64,000 nucleotides of DNA, from positions 434,001 through 498,000 of the forward strand of contig CAWCEN010000004.1 in NCBI GenBank assembly GCA_963794605.1, written 5' to 3'. Below the pieces are notes generated by a model. It did no database searches. It worked only from the letters and a program-made list of their open reading frames with translations, and had not been told where the DNA came from. The translations under genes were made by a program, and so were the position numbers. Within the stretch, counting starts at the first letter, position 1. Every line of letters starts with the position of its first letter. Shown here in pieces: positions 47,448 through 55,544 of the stretch. This DNA is from VAXT01 sp963794605 (GTDB taxonomy: Bacteria > Actinomycetota > Thermoleophilia > Gaiellales > Gaiellaceae).

Positions 47448-47663
47448 ATGAAACCAGCAGCCTGTCACCTGCTCAAAGCGGTCGACATCCTCGAACCTTG
47501 TCCCGGCGATCAGTGCCCGTTGTGGGACGAGACGTGTTTGCTCACAGGACTGCGTTCGGAGCTGACGTCGAACCCGCCGCTCGTCCAGTTCCTGCTGGGG
47601 CTCCGCGCGAAGCTTGAAGACGGGCCTCGGCCGGTCGTCGCCCGCGAGCCGGGCTTCGACTAA
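47448..47663 (+). CDS. Small protein with CPGxxC-x6-C motif
   Basis: The 71-residue protein has the Cys cluster EPCPGDQCPLWDETC near residues 17-30 plus an upstream Cys at residue 6, then a helical, Leu/Arg-rich half (FLLGLRAKLEDG). Four Cys suggest a small metal or iron-sulfur site. I recall similar CPG-x2-C-x2-W small proteins in actinobacteria but no function. It lies between the flavoprotein and alcohol dehydrogenase genes in the same orientation. Confidence 0.6.
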   Translation: MKPAACHLLKAVDILEPCPGDQCPLWDETCLLTGLRSELTSNPPLVQFLLGLRAKLEDGPRPVVAREPGFD

Positions 47664-47700
47664 GCCTCGCGAGCGGCGCTCTCCTCGTCCGTAGAAACCC

Positions 47701-47731
47701 CGGAAGCCGGCCCAGTGTGGTCACCGATGCC
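47701..47731 (+). promoter_or_regulatory. Promoter element shared with the nitrite-reductase-like gene
   Basis: About 24 of 31 bases match 55466-55495, with core CAGTNNGGTCACNGATGCC. In both places the element ends 48-49 bases before the start codon (ATG 47780 and ATG 55545), which argues for a conserved regulatory role. Confidence 0.5.
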
Positions 47732-47779
47732 CATTAGATCGCTCTCGGCGAAGCTCAATCCATCGAAAGGAGGCACGCC

Positions 47780-48880
47780 ATGAACGCACTCGTCTTTCAC
47801 GGTCCCGGGCAACGCTCCTGGGACTCCGTGCCGGATCCCGCGATCACCGCCGAGACCGATGCCATCGTGCGGATCGACTCGTCGACGATCTGCGGCACGG
47901 ACCTCCACATCCTCAAGGGCGACGTCCCGGAGGTGGAGCCCGGAACGATCCTCGGCCACGAGGCCGTCGGCACGATCGTCGAGACCGGCAACGCTGTCAC
48001 GACGCTGCAGGAAGGGGACCGCGTCCTCGTGTCCTGCATCACCTCGTGCGGCCGCTGCCGCTTCTGCCGGGAAGGCCACTACGGCCTTTGCACCGGTGGA
48101 GGAGGCTGGATCCTGGGCCACCTGATCAACGGCCTCCAGGCCGAGTTCGCACGTGTCCCGTTCGCCGACACGTCGGTGCACAAGCTGCCCGCGGAGATCG
48201 CGAACGAGCAGGCGCTGTTCCTCGCGGACATCCTCCCGACCTCGTACGAGGTGGGCGTGCTGAACGGCCGCGTCGCCCCCGGCGACACCATTGCCATCGT
48301 CGGCGCAGGCCCGATCGGCCTCGCCGCGGTGATGACGGCCAGGCTCTTCAGTCCCGGCCGGATCGTCGCTCTGGACGTCGCGGATGCCCGACTCGAGCAC
48401 GCACAGGCGTTCGGGGCCGACATCGTCATCAACAACGCGAGCACGGACCCGATCGTGGAGATCATGGAGCTCACCAACGGGCTCGGAGTCGACGTCGCCA
48501 TCGAGGCGGTCGGCATTCCGGACACGTTCGAGCTCTGCGCAGAGATCGTCAGGCCCGGCGGCCACGTCGCGAACGTCGGTGTCCACGGCGCTCCAGCCAC
48601 CCTCCATCTGGAGAAGCTGTGGATCAAGGACGTGACGATCACGACGGGGCTCGTCGACACGTCGACGACGCCGCGGCTGCTCGAGCTGATCGCGAACGGA
48701 CGGCTCGACCCGACACCGTTCGCGACTCATCGTTTCGAGCTGGCCGACACGGAACAGGCGTACGAGACCTTCGCCGACGCCGCCTCGACGAACGCGCTCA
48801 AGGTCGTCTTGAGCGCGGACCCAGCACAGCCGGCCGCAAGGGAGCAAGATTCAGAGACCCTTGCCGGAGCAGCTGTCTGA
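47780..48880 (+). CDS. Zinc-dependent alcohol dehydrogenase (MDR)
   Basis: The 366-residue protein has the catalytic-zinc motifs STICGTDLHILKGDVPEVEP near residue 36 and GHEAVGTIVETG near 60, the structural-zinc cysteines CGRCRFCREGHYGLC near 91-105, and the nucleotide motif AIVGAGPIGLAAVMTARL near 172. It is close in pattern to bacterial alcohol dehydrogenases that recycle NAD(H) with short aldehydes. ATG 47780 follows AAAGGAGG. In Streptomyces hypoxia/dormancy clusters a similar ADH gene sits beside Usp genes, as here. Its 3' end overlaps the next gene by 20 bases if TTG 48861 is used. Confidence 0.92.
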   Translation: MNALVFHGPGQRSWDSVPDPAITAETDAIVRIDSSTICGTDLHILKGDVPEVEPGTILGHEAVGTIVETGNAVTTLQEGDRVLVSCITSCGRCRFCREGHYGLCTGGGGWILGHLINGLQAEFARVPFADTSVHKLPAEIANEQALFLADILPTSYEVGVLNGRVAPGDTIAIVGAGPIGLAAVMTARLFSPGRIVALDVADARLEHAQAFGADIVINNASTDPIVEIMELTNGLGVDVAIEAVGIPDTFELCAEIVRPGGHVANVGVHGAPATLHLEKLWIKDVTITTGLVDTSTTPRLLELIANGRLDPTPFATHRFELADTEQAYETFADAASTNALKVVLSADPAQPAAREQDSETLAGAAV

Positions 48881-51560
48881 CACGTCAGGGACCGGGCGCT
48901 CCGAGGGCGCCCGGTCCCCCCTCCACTCGGTCGCGGACGTCATCCTCCGCGACGGCGGGACCCTGAGGCTGCGGCCTCCCGGCAGCGAGGACACGGAGGC
49001 GCTCCTCGGCTTCTTCAGCGGTCTCTCGGAGCGGAGCTTCTACCTCCGCTTCCACGGCGCGCCGACGGTGAGACCGTCGCTCGTCGAGCCGTTCCTCGAG
49101 CCGAACTGGGTTGAGCGTGGCGCCCTCGTGGGGACGCGCGCCGGCGGGGACGGGCAGGAGATCGTGGCGCTCGCCAGTTACGCCCGTCTACGCGACCCGA
49201 CGGCGGCGGAGGTGGCGTTCTCCGTCGCCGATGACCAGCAGGGACGTGGGATCGGCACACGGATGCTCGAGCAGCTCGCAGAGCGCGCAGCCGCGGTCGG
49301 GATCGAGCGCTTCGTGGCGGACGTGATGGGCGAGAACGCGGCGATGATGCGGGTCTTCGAGGACGCCGGGTTCGGCGTCTCGCGCGCCCTCGACCACGGA
49401 ACCTTCGAGGTCACCTTCCCAATCGAGCCGACGGACGCCTATCGCGGCCACGTCGAGGAGCGCGATCACCTCGCGGTCGTCGCATCGCTGCGCCCGTTCT
49501 TCGCGCCGGCGAGCGTCGCGGTGATCGGAGCGTCGACGCGGCGCGAGGCGATCGGGGGCATCGTCTTCAGGAACATCCTCGCCGGCGAGTTCAAGGGAGC
49601 CGCGTACCCGATCAATCGCAGCGGCGAGCCCGTGGCCGGCGTCCGCGCGTACACGTCTGTCGAGGAGCTGCCCGAGCCGGTCGACCTCGCGGTCGTCTGC
49701 CTCCCGGGCGCACACGTGATCGACGCCGCTCGCTCCGCACTCGGGACCGGGATCCGCGCACTCTGCGTGATCTCGGCCGGGTTCGCGGAGATCGGCGAGG
49801 AAGGCCGCGAGCGCCAGGAGCAGCTGCTCGCACTCGTACGCGCGCACGGGGGGCGCCTCGTCGGGCCGAACTGCCTCGGCGTCGCCGTCACCGCGCCGTC
49901 GCTGAACGCGACCTTCGGGCCGCGCGCCCTCCCGCCCGGGCCGATCGCGTTCTCCTCGCAGAGCGGCGCGCTCGGACTCGCGCTCCTCGAGAAGGCGTCC
50001 GAGCGCAGCCTCGGCTTCTCGTCGTTCATCTCGATCGGCAACAAGGCGGACGTGTCCTCGAACGACCTCCTCGAGTATTGGGAAGAGGACGAGAGCACCG
50101 GGTTGATCGCGCTCTACCTCGAGTCGTTCGGGAACCCACGCCGTTTCGGACGCATCGCGAGCCGCGTCGCACGGAAGAAACCGATCCTGGCCATGAAGAG
50201 CGGGACGTCGACCGCCGGCGCCCGCGCTGCAGGCTCGCACACGGCCGCGCTCGCCGGATCCGAGGAGGCCGTCGAAGCGCTGTTCCACCAGGCCGGTGTG
50301 CTCCGCGCCGGGACACTAGAAGAGCTGATCGACGCGGCGGCGCTGCTCTCCACGCAGCCGCTTCCGCGAGGGCGGCGGGTCGCGATCCTGACAAACGCCG
50401 GCGGGCTCGGAATCCTCTGCTCGGATGCATGTGAGGCCGCGGGGCTGGAGTTGTCGGAGCTCTCTGCGGAGACGACGGCGGAGCTCGCCGAGCTCTTGCC
50501 GGGGGAGGCGAGCCTCGCGAACCCGGTCGACATGCTCGGCTCTGCGACCGCCGCCAGCTACGAGGCGACGTTGCCGGTCGTGCTCGCGGATGCTGCGGTC
50601 GACTCGGTGATCGTCCTCTTCGTCCCGCCCGCGACCGCCGGCCCCGAGGATGTGGCGGAGGGCTTGGCCCGGACGCTGGAGGCGGCGCCGAGCGACAAGC
50701 CGGTGCTCGCAGCACTGCTGAGCGCCGAGGGGATTCCAGCTGCGCTGAGGAAGGCGCCCGCCCCGGCGGCCATCTTCATGTATCCCGAATCGGCAGCGCA
50801 TGCCCTCGGGCTCGCGGCGGAGCGGGCGGAATGGCTCCGCCGGGCGGCGGGCACCGTCCCGCACGTCGACGGCATCGACACCGCAGCTGCCGAGCGGGTC
50901 GTTTCGGCTGCCGACGATCGCTGGCTGACGCCTGCCGAGACGAGAGCGCTTCTGAGCGCGTACGGACTGCCGCTCGTCGAGGAGCAAGTGGTGGAAACCG
51001 CGGACCGCGCGGTCGAGGCAGCGCGCAAGCTCGGGTTCCCTGTGGTCGTCAAGTCGGCGGTGGCGGGCGCGCACAAGACCGAAACCGGGGGCGTGGCCCT
51101 CGATCTCGGCGACGACGACGCCGTCCGTGAGGCCGCAGCGAGGATCGGCACGCCTGTGATCGTCCAGCAGATGGTCGAGAGCGGTACCGAACTGCTCGCG
51201 GGCATCGTCCAGGACAGAACCTTCGGCCCGCTCGTCGCGTTCGGACCGGGCGGTGTCCTGGCCGAGCTGATCGGCGAAGCCGGATTCCGGATCGCGCCCC
51301 TCACCGACGTCGACGCGCAGGAGCTCCTCCAGCAGGAGAAGACCGGACTCCTAGTTGCCGGCTACCGCGGCGCCCCAGCGGCCGACACCGCATCGCTGAC
51401 CGACCTCATCCACCGGCTCTCACGGCTTGGCGAGGACCTGCCCGACGTGGCCGAGCTCGACCTCAACCCGATCATCGCCGGCCCAGGAGGCTGCGTGGTC
51501 GTCGACGCGCGCGTTCGAGTACGGGCCCCGACCGAGGAGCGGCGGGTCAAGACCTGGTAG
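48861..51560 (+). CDS. GNAT acetyltransferase fused to ADP-forming acyl-CoA synthetase
   Basis: The 899-residue protein has an N-terminal GNAT domain (AFSVADDQQGRGIGTRMLEQL near 115), a CoA-binding domain (VAVIGASTRREAIGGIVFRN near 217), succinyl-CoA-synthetase-like domains (GPNCLGVAV, FSSQSGALG near 370, and AAGSHTAALAGSEE near 456 with the phospho-accepting His), and a C-terminal ATP-grasp domain (FPVVVKSAVAGAHKTETGG near 725). Fusions of this kind act as lysine acetyltransferases (Pat-like) or as real acetate/acyl-CoA ligases; the retained His favours catalysis. The start is uncertain: TTG 48861 lies inside the ADH gene, and no ATG or GTG precedes the GNAT domain. Confidence 0.87.
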   Translation: MPEQLSDTSGTGRSEGARSPLHSVADVILRDGGTLRLRPPGSEDTEALLGFFSGLSERSFYLRFHGAPTVRPSLVEPFLEPNWVERGALVGTRAGGDGQEIVALASYARLRDPTAAEVAFSVADDQQGRGIGTRMLEQLAERAAAVGIERFVADVMGENAAMMRVFEDAGFGVSRALDHGTFEVTFPIEPTDAYRGHVEERDHLAVVASLRPFFAPASVAVIGASTRREAIGGIVFRNILAGEFKGAAYPINRSGEPVAGVRAYTSVEELPEPVDLAVVCLPGAHVIDAARSALGTGIRALCVISAGFAEIGEEGRERQEQLLALVRAHGGRLVGPNCLGVAVTAPSLNATFGPRALPPGPIAFSSQSGALGLALLEKASERSLGFSSFISIGNKADVSSNDLLEYWEEDESTGLIALYLESFGNPRRFGRIASRVARKKPILAMKSGTSTAGARAAGSHTAALAGSEEAVEALFHQAGVLRAGTLEELIDAAALLSTQPLPRGRRVAILTNAGGLGILCSDACEAAGLELSELSAETTAELAELLPGEASLANPVDMLGSATAASYEATLPVVLADAAVDSVIVLFVPPATAGPEDVAEGLARTLEAAPSDKPVLAALLSAEGIPAALRKAPAPAAIFMYPESAAHALGLAAERAEWLRRAAGTVPHVDGIDTAAAERVVSAADDRWLTPAETRALLSAYGLPLVEEQVVETADRAVEAARKLGFPVVVKSAVAGAHKTETGGVALDLGDDDAVREAAARIGTPVIVQQMVESGTELLAGIVQDRTFGPLVAFGPGGVLAELIGEAGFRIAPLTDVDAQELLQQEKTGLLVAGYRGAPAADTASLTDLIHRLSRLGEDLPDVAELDLNPIIAGPGGCVVVDARVRVRAPTEERRVKTW
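48888..48918 (+). terminator. Perfect 12-bp hairpin after the alcohol dehydrogenase, inside the next coding region
   Basis: GGGACCGGGCGC (48888-48899) pairs with GCGCCCGGTCCC (48907-48918), followed by CCCCTCC. It starts 8 bases past the ADH stop yet lies within the first codons of the GNAT fusion, so it could act as a terminator or an attenuator. Confidence 0.55.
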
Positions 51561-51563
51561 CGG

Positions 51564-51884
51564 TCAGCCCACTTCGTGCGGCCGTGAGAAGACGACGAGG
51601 ACGCTCAGGCCCTCATAGCCGGTGAAGCGGTGGTCGGCTCCTGCCGGGACAAACGCCGCCCGGCCCTCGCTGACCACGATTTCCTCGCCCTCGACCTCCA
51701 GCACACCGCGCCCTTCGAGCACGACATAGACCTCGTCGTCGGCGTGCGGCTGCTGATGGTCGGGCTCGGGCGCGACGAGCACATAAACGCCGATCTCGAG
51801 CCCCGGCGACTCGTGGACGACTTCGTAGCCGCCTCCCGCTGTCTCGAGCCGGCGCCTCGTCGCCTCGATGTTCAGCGCGTCCAT
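51564..51884 (-). CDS. Small cupin protein
   Basis: ATG 51884 gives 106 residues with one cupin domain: PDHQQPHADDEVYVVLEGRG near residue 41 (HxH/E metal ligands) and GRAAFVPAGADHRFTGYEG near 73. The rest matches a minimal barrel. Function unknown; small cupins of this kind may bind metals or small metabolites. It follows the 216-residue gene by 7 bases in the same direction, so it is probably part of the transcript that starts with the histidine kinase. It converges with the synthetase gene. Confidence 0.8.
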   Translation of the reverse strand: MDALNIEATRRRLETAGGGYEVVHESPGLEIGVYVLVAPEPDHQQPHADDEVYVVLEGRGVLEVEGEEIVVSEGRAAFVPAGADHRFTGYEGLSVLVVFSRPHEVG

Positions 51885-51891
51885 GCCCGAA

Positions 51892-52542
51892 CTAGAACAG
51901 GTCGCCGCCGTCGCTGTCGCCCGGCCCGGGCGTGGGCGCGAACGAAACGTCGTCCGGCACATAGGGCCGAACCCACGAGTACGCGTCCTCGGCGAGCCGC
52001 GGCGGTCCTGCGACGAGCTCCTTCCAAGCGGATGCGGCCGACCAGAAGCGCCACTCGCCAATCAGTCTCTCGGCCGCATCTCGCGAGTCGGCCTCGAAGA
52101 GGAATACGGCCTCGCGCTCGGTGAGGAACACGTGGTGCCGCTCGAGACCCACTTTCTCCGGATCGAACGGCGGCCCTCCGCGGAGCAGCTCGGCAGCCTG
52201 CTCGCTCGCGCCCTCCTTCAACGGCAGGACGACGACTGCGCGGCTCATAACCCGCTCATCGTCGAGTAGTGACGAAAGATGCTCTGCAAGTTCCGAGATG
52301 ATGCCCGCCTGGCCGACTCCGGTGATGCGGATCGGCTCTCCGGTGCGCCGCTCGAGGACGAGCGTCGGCCGCCCGGATATGCGATCGGCCTGCGCGCGGC
52401 CGACGTGCACGCTTCGGACATCGCTGTACGCGATGGTCTCTGAGCCGCTCCCAAAGGCAATCCCGTCGGGCGCGAGATCCAGCCGTCCGGAGCGCACCTC
52501 ACCCGACCCGGACCGCCAGCTGACCGCGTAGCTCTCGTTCAT
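51892..52542 (-). CDS. Protein of unknown function with PH-like N-terminus
   Basis: The 216-residue protein has an N-terminal half of regular beta strands (LDLAPDGIAFGSGSETIAYS, DVRSVHVGRAQADRISGRPT) that resembles a PH-like domain. The C-terminal half (VVVLPLKEGASEQAAELLRG, HHVFLTEREAVFLFEADSRD, AAERLIGEWRFWSAASAW) looks like a dimeric alpha/beta-barrel fold similar in rhythm to antibiotic-monooxygenase domains. These fold ideas are tentative. It lies 72 bases after the response regulator gene in the same direction, which hints at a role linked to that signalling pair. Confidence 0.6.
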   Translation of the reverse strand: MNESYAVSWRSGSGEVRSGRLDLAPDGIAFGSGSETIAYSDVRSVHVGRAQADRISGRPTLVLERRTGEPIRITGVGQAGIISELAEHLSSLLDDERVMSRAVVVLPLKEGASEQAAELLRGGPPFDPEKVGLERHHVFLTEREAVFLFEADSRDAAERLIGEWRFWSAASAWKELVAGPPRLAEDAYSWVRPYVPDDVSFAPTPGPGDSDGGDLF

Positions 52543-52614
52543 GGACGCATGATCCGGCCGAGCAGCTCATCCGACGTCGGTGGCCTCACTCATCCACATG
52601 CGGGAAAGCCGCAG

Positions 52615-53262
52615 CTACTCGCGCGACTCGTCGAGCAGCCCGTGGTCGATCGCGTACCGGACGAGCTCCGCTCGAGTCTCGAGCCGGAGCTTCTGCATGA
52701 TGTGCGCACGGTGCGTCTCGACCGTGCGCACCGAGAGGTAGAGCATCTTGGCGATCTCCTGGTTCGTATGGCCGAGAGCCAGGAGGCGAAGCACCTCGTG
52801 CTCGCGCTCCGAGAGCGGATCCTGCTCTGCCTCGGCTAGCTCCTCGGCCTCGGCCACAACGAGGCGAGCTCCGAGCGCAGGATGAACGTAGCGACTCCCG
52901 TTCGCGACCTCGCGCACGGCGTCCACGACCTCGGCGTCGGCCGCCTCCTTCAGGACGTAGCCGCTCGCTCCGGCCGCAAACGCCTCGCGCACGTAGCGCG
53001 GGTCGTCCTGCATCGAGAGCACGAGCACCTTCGCGTCCTCGGCCTCCTCGAGCACCGCAGACGTCGCTTCGATGCCGCTTGCGCCGGGCATGACGACATC
53101 CATCAGGATCACATCCGGCTTGTGCGCGCGGGCCTCGAAGACCGCGCCCCGCATGTCGCCGGCCTCCGCGACGACCTCGATGTCGTCCTCCGCCTCGAGC
53201 ACGCGCCGGAGACCCGACCGCACGACGGCGTGGTCGTCGACGATGACGACGCGGATCGTCAT
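52615..53262 (-). CDS. NarL/FixJ-family response regulator (DevR/OsdR-like)
   Basis: The 215-residue protein has a receiver domain (IVDDHAVVRSGLRRVLE, phospho-acceptor Asp55 in VILMDVVMPG, conserved SGYVLKE near 105) and a C-terminal LuxR-type helix-turn-helix (LSEREHEVLRLLALGHTNQE, then YLSVRTVETHRAHIMQKL). Its gene overlaps the histidine kinase gene by 4 bases, so they form a pair. With Usp, ADH and fermentation genes around it, the pair resembles DevR-DevS of mycobacteria and OsdR-OsdK of Streptomyces, which respond to hypoxia and nitric oxide. Targets here are inferred. Confidence 0.92.
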   Translation of the reverse strand: MTIRVVIVDDHAVVRSGLRRVLEAEDDIEVVAEAGDMRGAVFEARAHKPDVILMDVVMPGASGIEATSAVLEEAEDAKVLVLSMQDDPRYVREAFAAGASGYVLKEAADAEVVDAVREVANGSRYVHPALGARLVVAEAEELAEAEQDPLSEREHEVLRLLALGHTNQEIAKMLYLSVRTVETHRAHIMQKLRLETRAELVRYAIDHGLLDESRE

Positions 53263-54887
53263 CCGGCCGGAACCTCGATCGAGAGCGTCGTTCCCGCGCC
53301 GGGCGAGGATTCGACACTCAGTCGCCCGTCGACGAGAGCGACCCGCTCCTCCATGCCGAGCAGGCCGAGGCCGTTTCCCGAGCCCTGCCGTTCCTGAAAG
53401 CCCTGTCCGTCGTCCTCGATCACTGCGGAGATCGATCCGTCGCGCCGCGTGAGGACGATGCTCACACGCTTCGCGTGGGCGTGCTTGACGACATTGGTGA
53501 GCGCCTCCTGCGTGATCCGGTACAGCGTCGTCTCGACCTCGGACGGCAGACGCTCCTCCCCGAGCCTCGGCTCGAGATCGACCTCGATCCCGGTCTGCTC
53601 GCGGAACGTCTCGACGAGGCGCTCGAGCGCGGGCACGAGCCCGAAGTCGTCGAGCGCCTTCGGCCGCAACTCGACCGCGAGGCGCCGCACGTCCTGGAGC
53701 GTCGTCACGACCAGGTCCCGCAGACGCCCCGTTGATTCGGCGAGCTCGCTCTCACTGCCGGCGTCCTCGAGGCTCTTCAGGCCGAGGAGGATCGAGGTCA
53801 GCGCCTGGCCGGTCTCGTCGTGCAGCTCACGTGCGAGCCGTCGGCGCTCGAGCTCCTGCGCGCTCACCACGCGGCGCAGTGCGTCCCGGGCGACACGCTC
53901 CGAAAGGTCAACCGCGACGGCGGCCCTGGCTGCGAATGCCTCGGCCAGCCGCAGGTCCTGGTCCGAGAAGCGCGGATCGTCCGCTTCCTTGTCGTGTGCC
54001 GCGATGATCCCGATCGGGCGGTCGCGCAGGAGCATCGGGACGTAGAGACCGGTCCGCGCCGCGAGGCGCCGGCTGAGTTCCTGGTCGACCTCGAGGTCGT
54101 CGATCATCGAGTCGACCCGCTCGCTGCGGCCGCGGTCGAGCACGCGGCCCGCCTTCGACCCGTCCTGCTCGAGCCGCCTGCCGACGAGCCCATCGGCGCC
54201 GTCGATCGCCCGGACTACGAGCCCGCCCCCGTGGGCCGGAAGCGCGATCAGGACGATCCGCGCCTGGACGAGCTCTCGCAGCCGCGCGGCGACGAGCTCG
54301 AGCGTGAGCGAGAGGTCCGTCTCGGACACGAGCGCGTTCGCAATCTCGTTCAGCGACTCCAGCTGTCTCGACCAGCGGGTCGCGGCCTCGTAGAGCCGTG
54401 CGTTTTCTACCGCGACAGCGGCCTGCGACGACAGCAGCACGACGAGCTCCTCGTCCTCTTCCGTGAACGGCCCGCCCCCGGCCTTCTCGGTCAGATACAG
54501 GTTCCCGTAGACCACTCCGCGCAGCAGAATCGGCACGCCCAGGAACGACTTCATGGGCGGATGGTTCGCCGGGAAGCCGACGGAGCGAGGATCCTTGGAC
54601 AGGTCAACGAGCCGGAGCGGCCTCGCGTCCTCGATCAGCGCGCCCAGCACCCCACGCCCTCGCGGGAGATTGCCGATCGCGGACTGCGTCTCTTCGTCGA
54701 TTCCCGTCACGACGAAGCGCTCGAGGCCCTGCGCACTCGGATCGAGCACGCCCAGAGCCGCGTACCGCGCTCCGGTCAGGTCGGCTGCCGCCTCGACGAT
54801 CCGCTGGAGCACGGCGTCGAGCGACAGTTCGGAAGCAAGCGCGACGCCGGCATCGACGAGCGCGCGGAAACGGTCCTGCTCAGGCAC
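53259..54887 (-). CDS. GAF-domain sensor histidine kinase (DevS/DosS-like)
   Basis: The 542-residue cytoplasmic protein has two GAF domains (residues about 15-165 and 185-330). The first has the DevS-like stretch HPPMKSFLGVPI with GNLYLTEK, the region around the heme pocket in mycobacterial DosS/DosT. A HisKA_3 dimerisation helix follows (ELERRRLARELHDETGQALT, phospho-His near 355), then a GHKL ATPase domain (ALTNVVKHAHAKRV, VIEDDGQGF, GLGLLGMEERV). Whether heme is bound cannot be decided here. The start is GTG 54887, inside a 22-base palindrome that could hide the ribosome-binding site. Confidence 0.9.
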   Translation of the reverse strand: MPEQDRFRALVDAGVALASELSLDAVLQRIVEAAADLTGARYAALGVLDPSAQGLERFVVTGIDEETQSAIGNLPRGRGVLGALIEDARPLRLVDLSKDPRSVGFPANHPPMKSFLGVPILLRGVVYGNLYLTEKAGGGPFTEEDEELVVLLSSQAAVAVENARLYEAATRWSRQLESLNEIANALVSETDLSLTLELVAARLRELVQARIVLIALPAHGGGLVVRAIDGADGLVGRRLEQDGSKAGRVLDRGRSERVDSMIDDLEVDQELSRRLAARTGLYVPMLLRDRPIGIIAAHDKEADDPRFSDQDLRLAEAFAARAAVAVDLSERVARDALRRVVSAQELERRRLARELHDETGQALTSILLGLKSLEDAGSESELAESTGRLRDLVVTTLQDVRRLAVELRPKALDDFGLVPALERLVETFREQTGIEVDLEPRLGEERLPSEVETTLYRITQEALTNVVKHAHAKRVSIVLTRRDGSISAVIEDDGQGFQERQGSGNGLGLLGMEERVALVDGRLSVESSPGAGTTLSIEVPAG

Positions 54888-54907
54888 GGCGGGAATTATC
54901 CCGCCGT
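54886..54907. promoter_or_regulatory. Palindrome overlapping the histidine kinase start codon
   Basis: ACGGCGGGA (54886-54894) pairs perfectly with TCCCGCCGT (54899-54907) around ATTA. On the minus strand it covers the presumed Shine-Dalgarno (GGCGGGA) and the GTG. It could be an autoregulatory operator, an RNA hairpin limiting translation, or the terminator of the Usp gene that ends at 54929. Confidence 0.6.
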
Positions 54908-54928
54908 CAGCCTGAGAAGGAGGATTGC

Positions 54929-55381
54929 CTACGCTGCGACCGTTTGCGGCACTTCACGGACGATCAGGACCGGCCGCTTCGCGTCGTGCAGCACCTTGCG
55001 CGACACGCTCCCGAGCAGTGTGCTGCCGATAGCGCCGAGGCCGCGTGAGCCGACGACGATCAGGTCGGCGTCGATCTCGTCCGCGTAGGTGACGATCTGC
55101 TCGGCCGCTGTGCCGACGAGAAGCCTGGCGTGGGCCTCGATGTCCCGCTCTTCGGCGAGCTCGAGCGCCTCGTCGAGCGAGGTTCGGTCGTGCTCGTCGG
55201 GCTCGTGCGGAACCGACACCGGGCCGCCCATCGCGAAACCGGCCGCTGGAAGCACGTCCGCTGCAGGCGCCACGTGCACGAAGGTCGGCTCCGCGCCTTG
55301 CTCCTCGGCGAGCTCGAGCCCGAGTTCGACTGCGTGGAGCGCGGCTGGCGAGCCGTCGGTTGCGATCAGGATCTTCTTCAT
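54929..55381 (-). CDS. Universal stress protein (single UspA domain) 2
   Basis: ATG 55381 behind AAGGAGG gives 150 residues: MKKILIATDGSPAALHAVEL, a Met/Gly-rich middle loop (LPAAGFAMGGPVSVPHEPDE), and the ATP-binding signature VVGSRGLGAIGSTLLGSVSR near 110, ending RPVLIVRE. It lies 41 bases upstream of the histidine kinase gene in the same direction, so it may head the signalling operon. It is divergent from the copper-protein gene. Confidence 0.93.
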   Translation of the reverse strand: MKKILIATDGSPAALHAVELGLELAEEQGAEPTFVHVAPAADVLPAAGFAMGGPVSVPHEPDEHDRTSLDEALELAEERDIEAHARLLVGTAAEQIVTYADEIDADLIVVGSRGLGAIGSTLLGSVSRKVLHDAKRPVLIVREVPQTVAA

Positions 55382-55465
55382 CGTTGCCTCCTTGGTCGCA
55401 CCGATCGTCGGCCCGTGAGCCGGTAGCCGCATCGGGAAGATCGCCGATCCGCGCGCGGAGAACTA

Positions 55466-55495
55466 CGGAGCCAGATCAGTCGGGTCACTGATGCC
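55466..55495 (+). promoter_or_regulatory. Promoter element shared with the alcohol dehydrogenase gene; contains ATCAGT-N6-ACTGAT
   Basis: This is the partner of 47701-47731, at the same distance from its gene's start codon. It contains a perfect 6-bp inverted repeat (55475-55480 and 55487-55492). It lies between divergent Usp2 and nitrite-reductase-like genes and is a good candidate binding site for the neighbouring response regulator. Confidence 0.5.
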
Positions 55496-55544
55496 GACGC
55501 GGCCGAGCAGAGCGACGGTCAGCGGAAACTCAAGGAGACGATCG

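Noticed and set aside
47660..48847. Leftward open frame of 395 codons
   Set aside because: It is antisense to the zinc alcohol dehydrogenase and has no recognisable domain.
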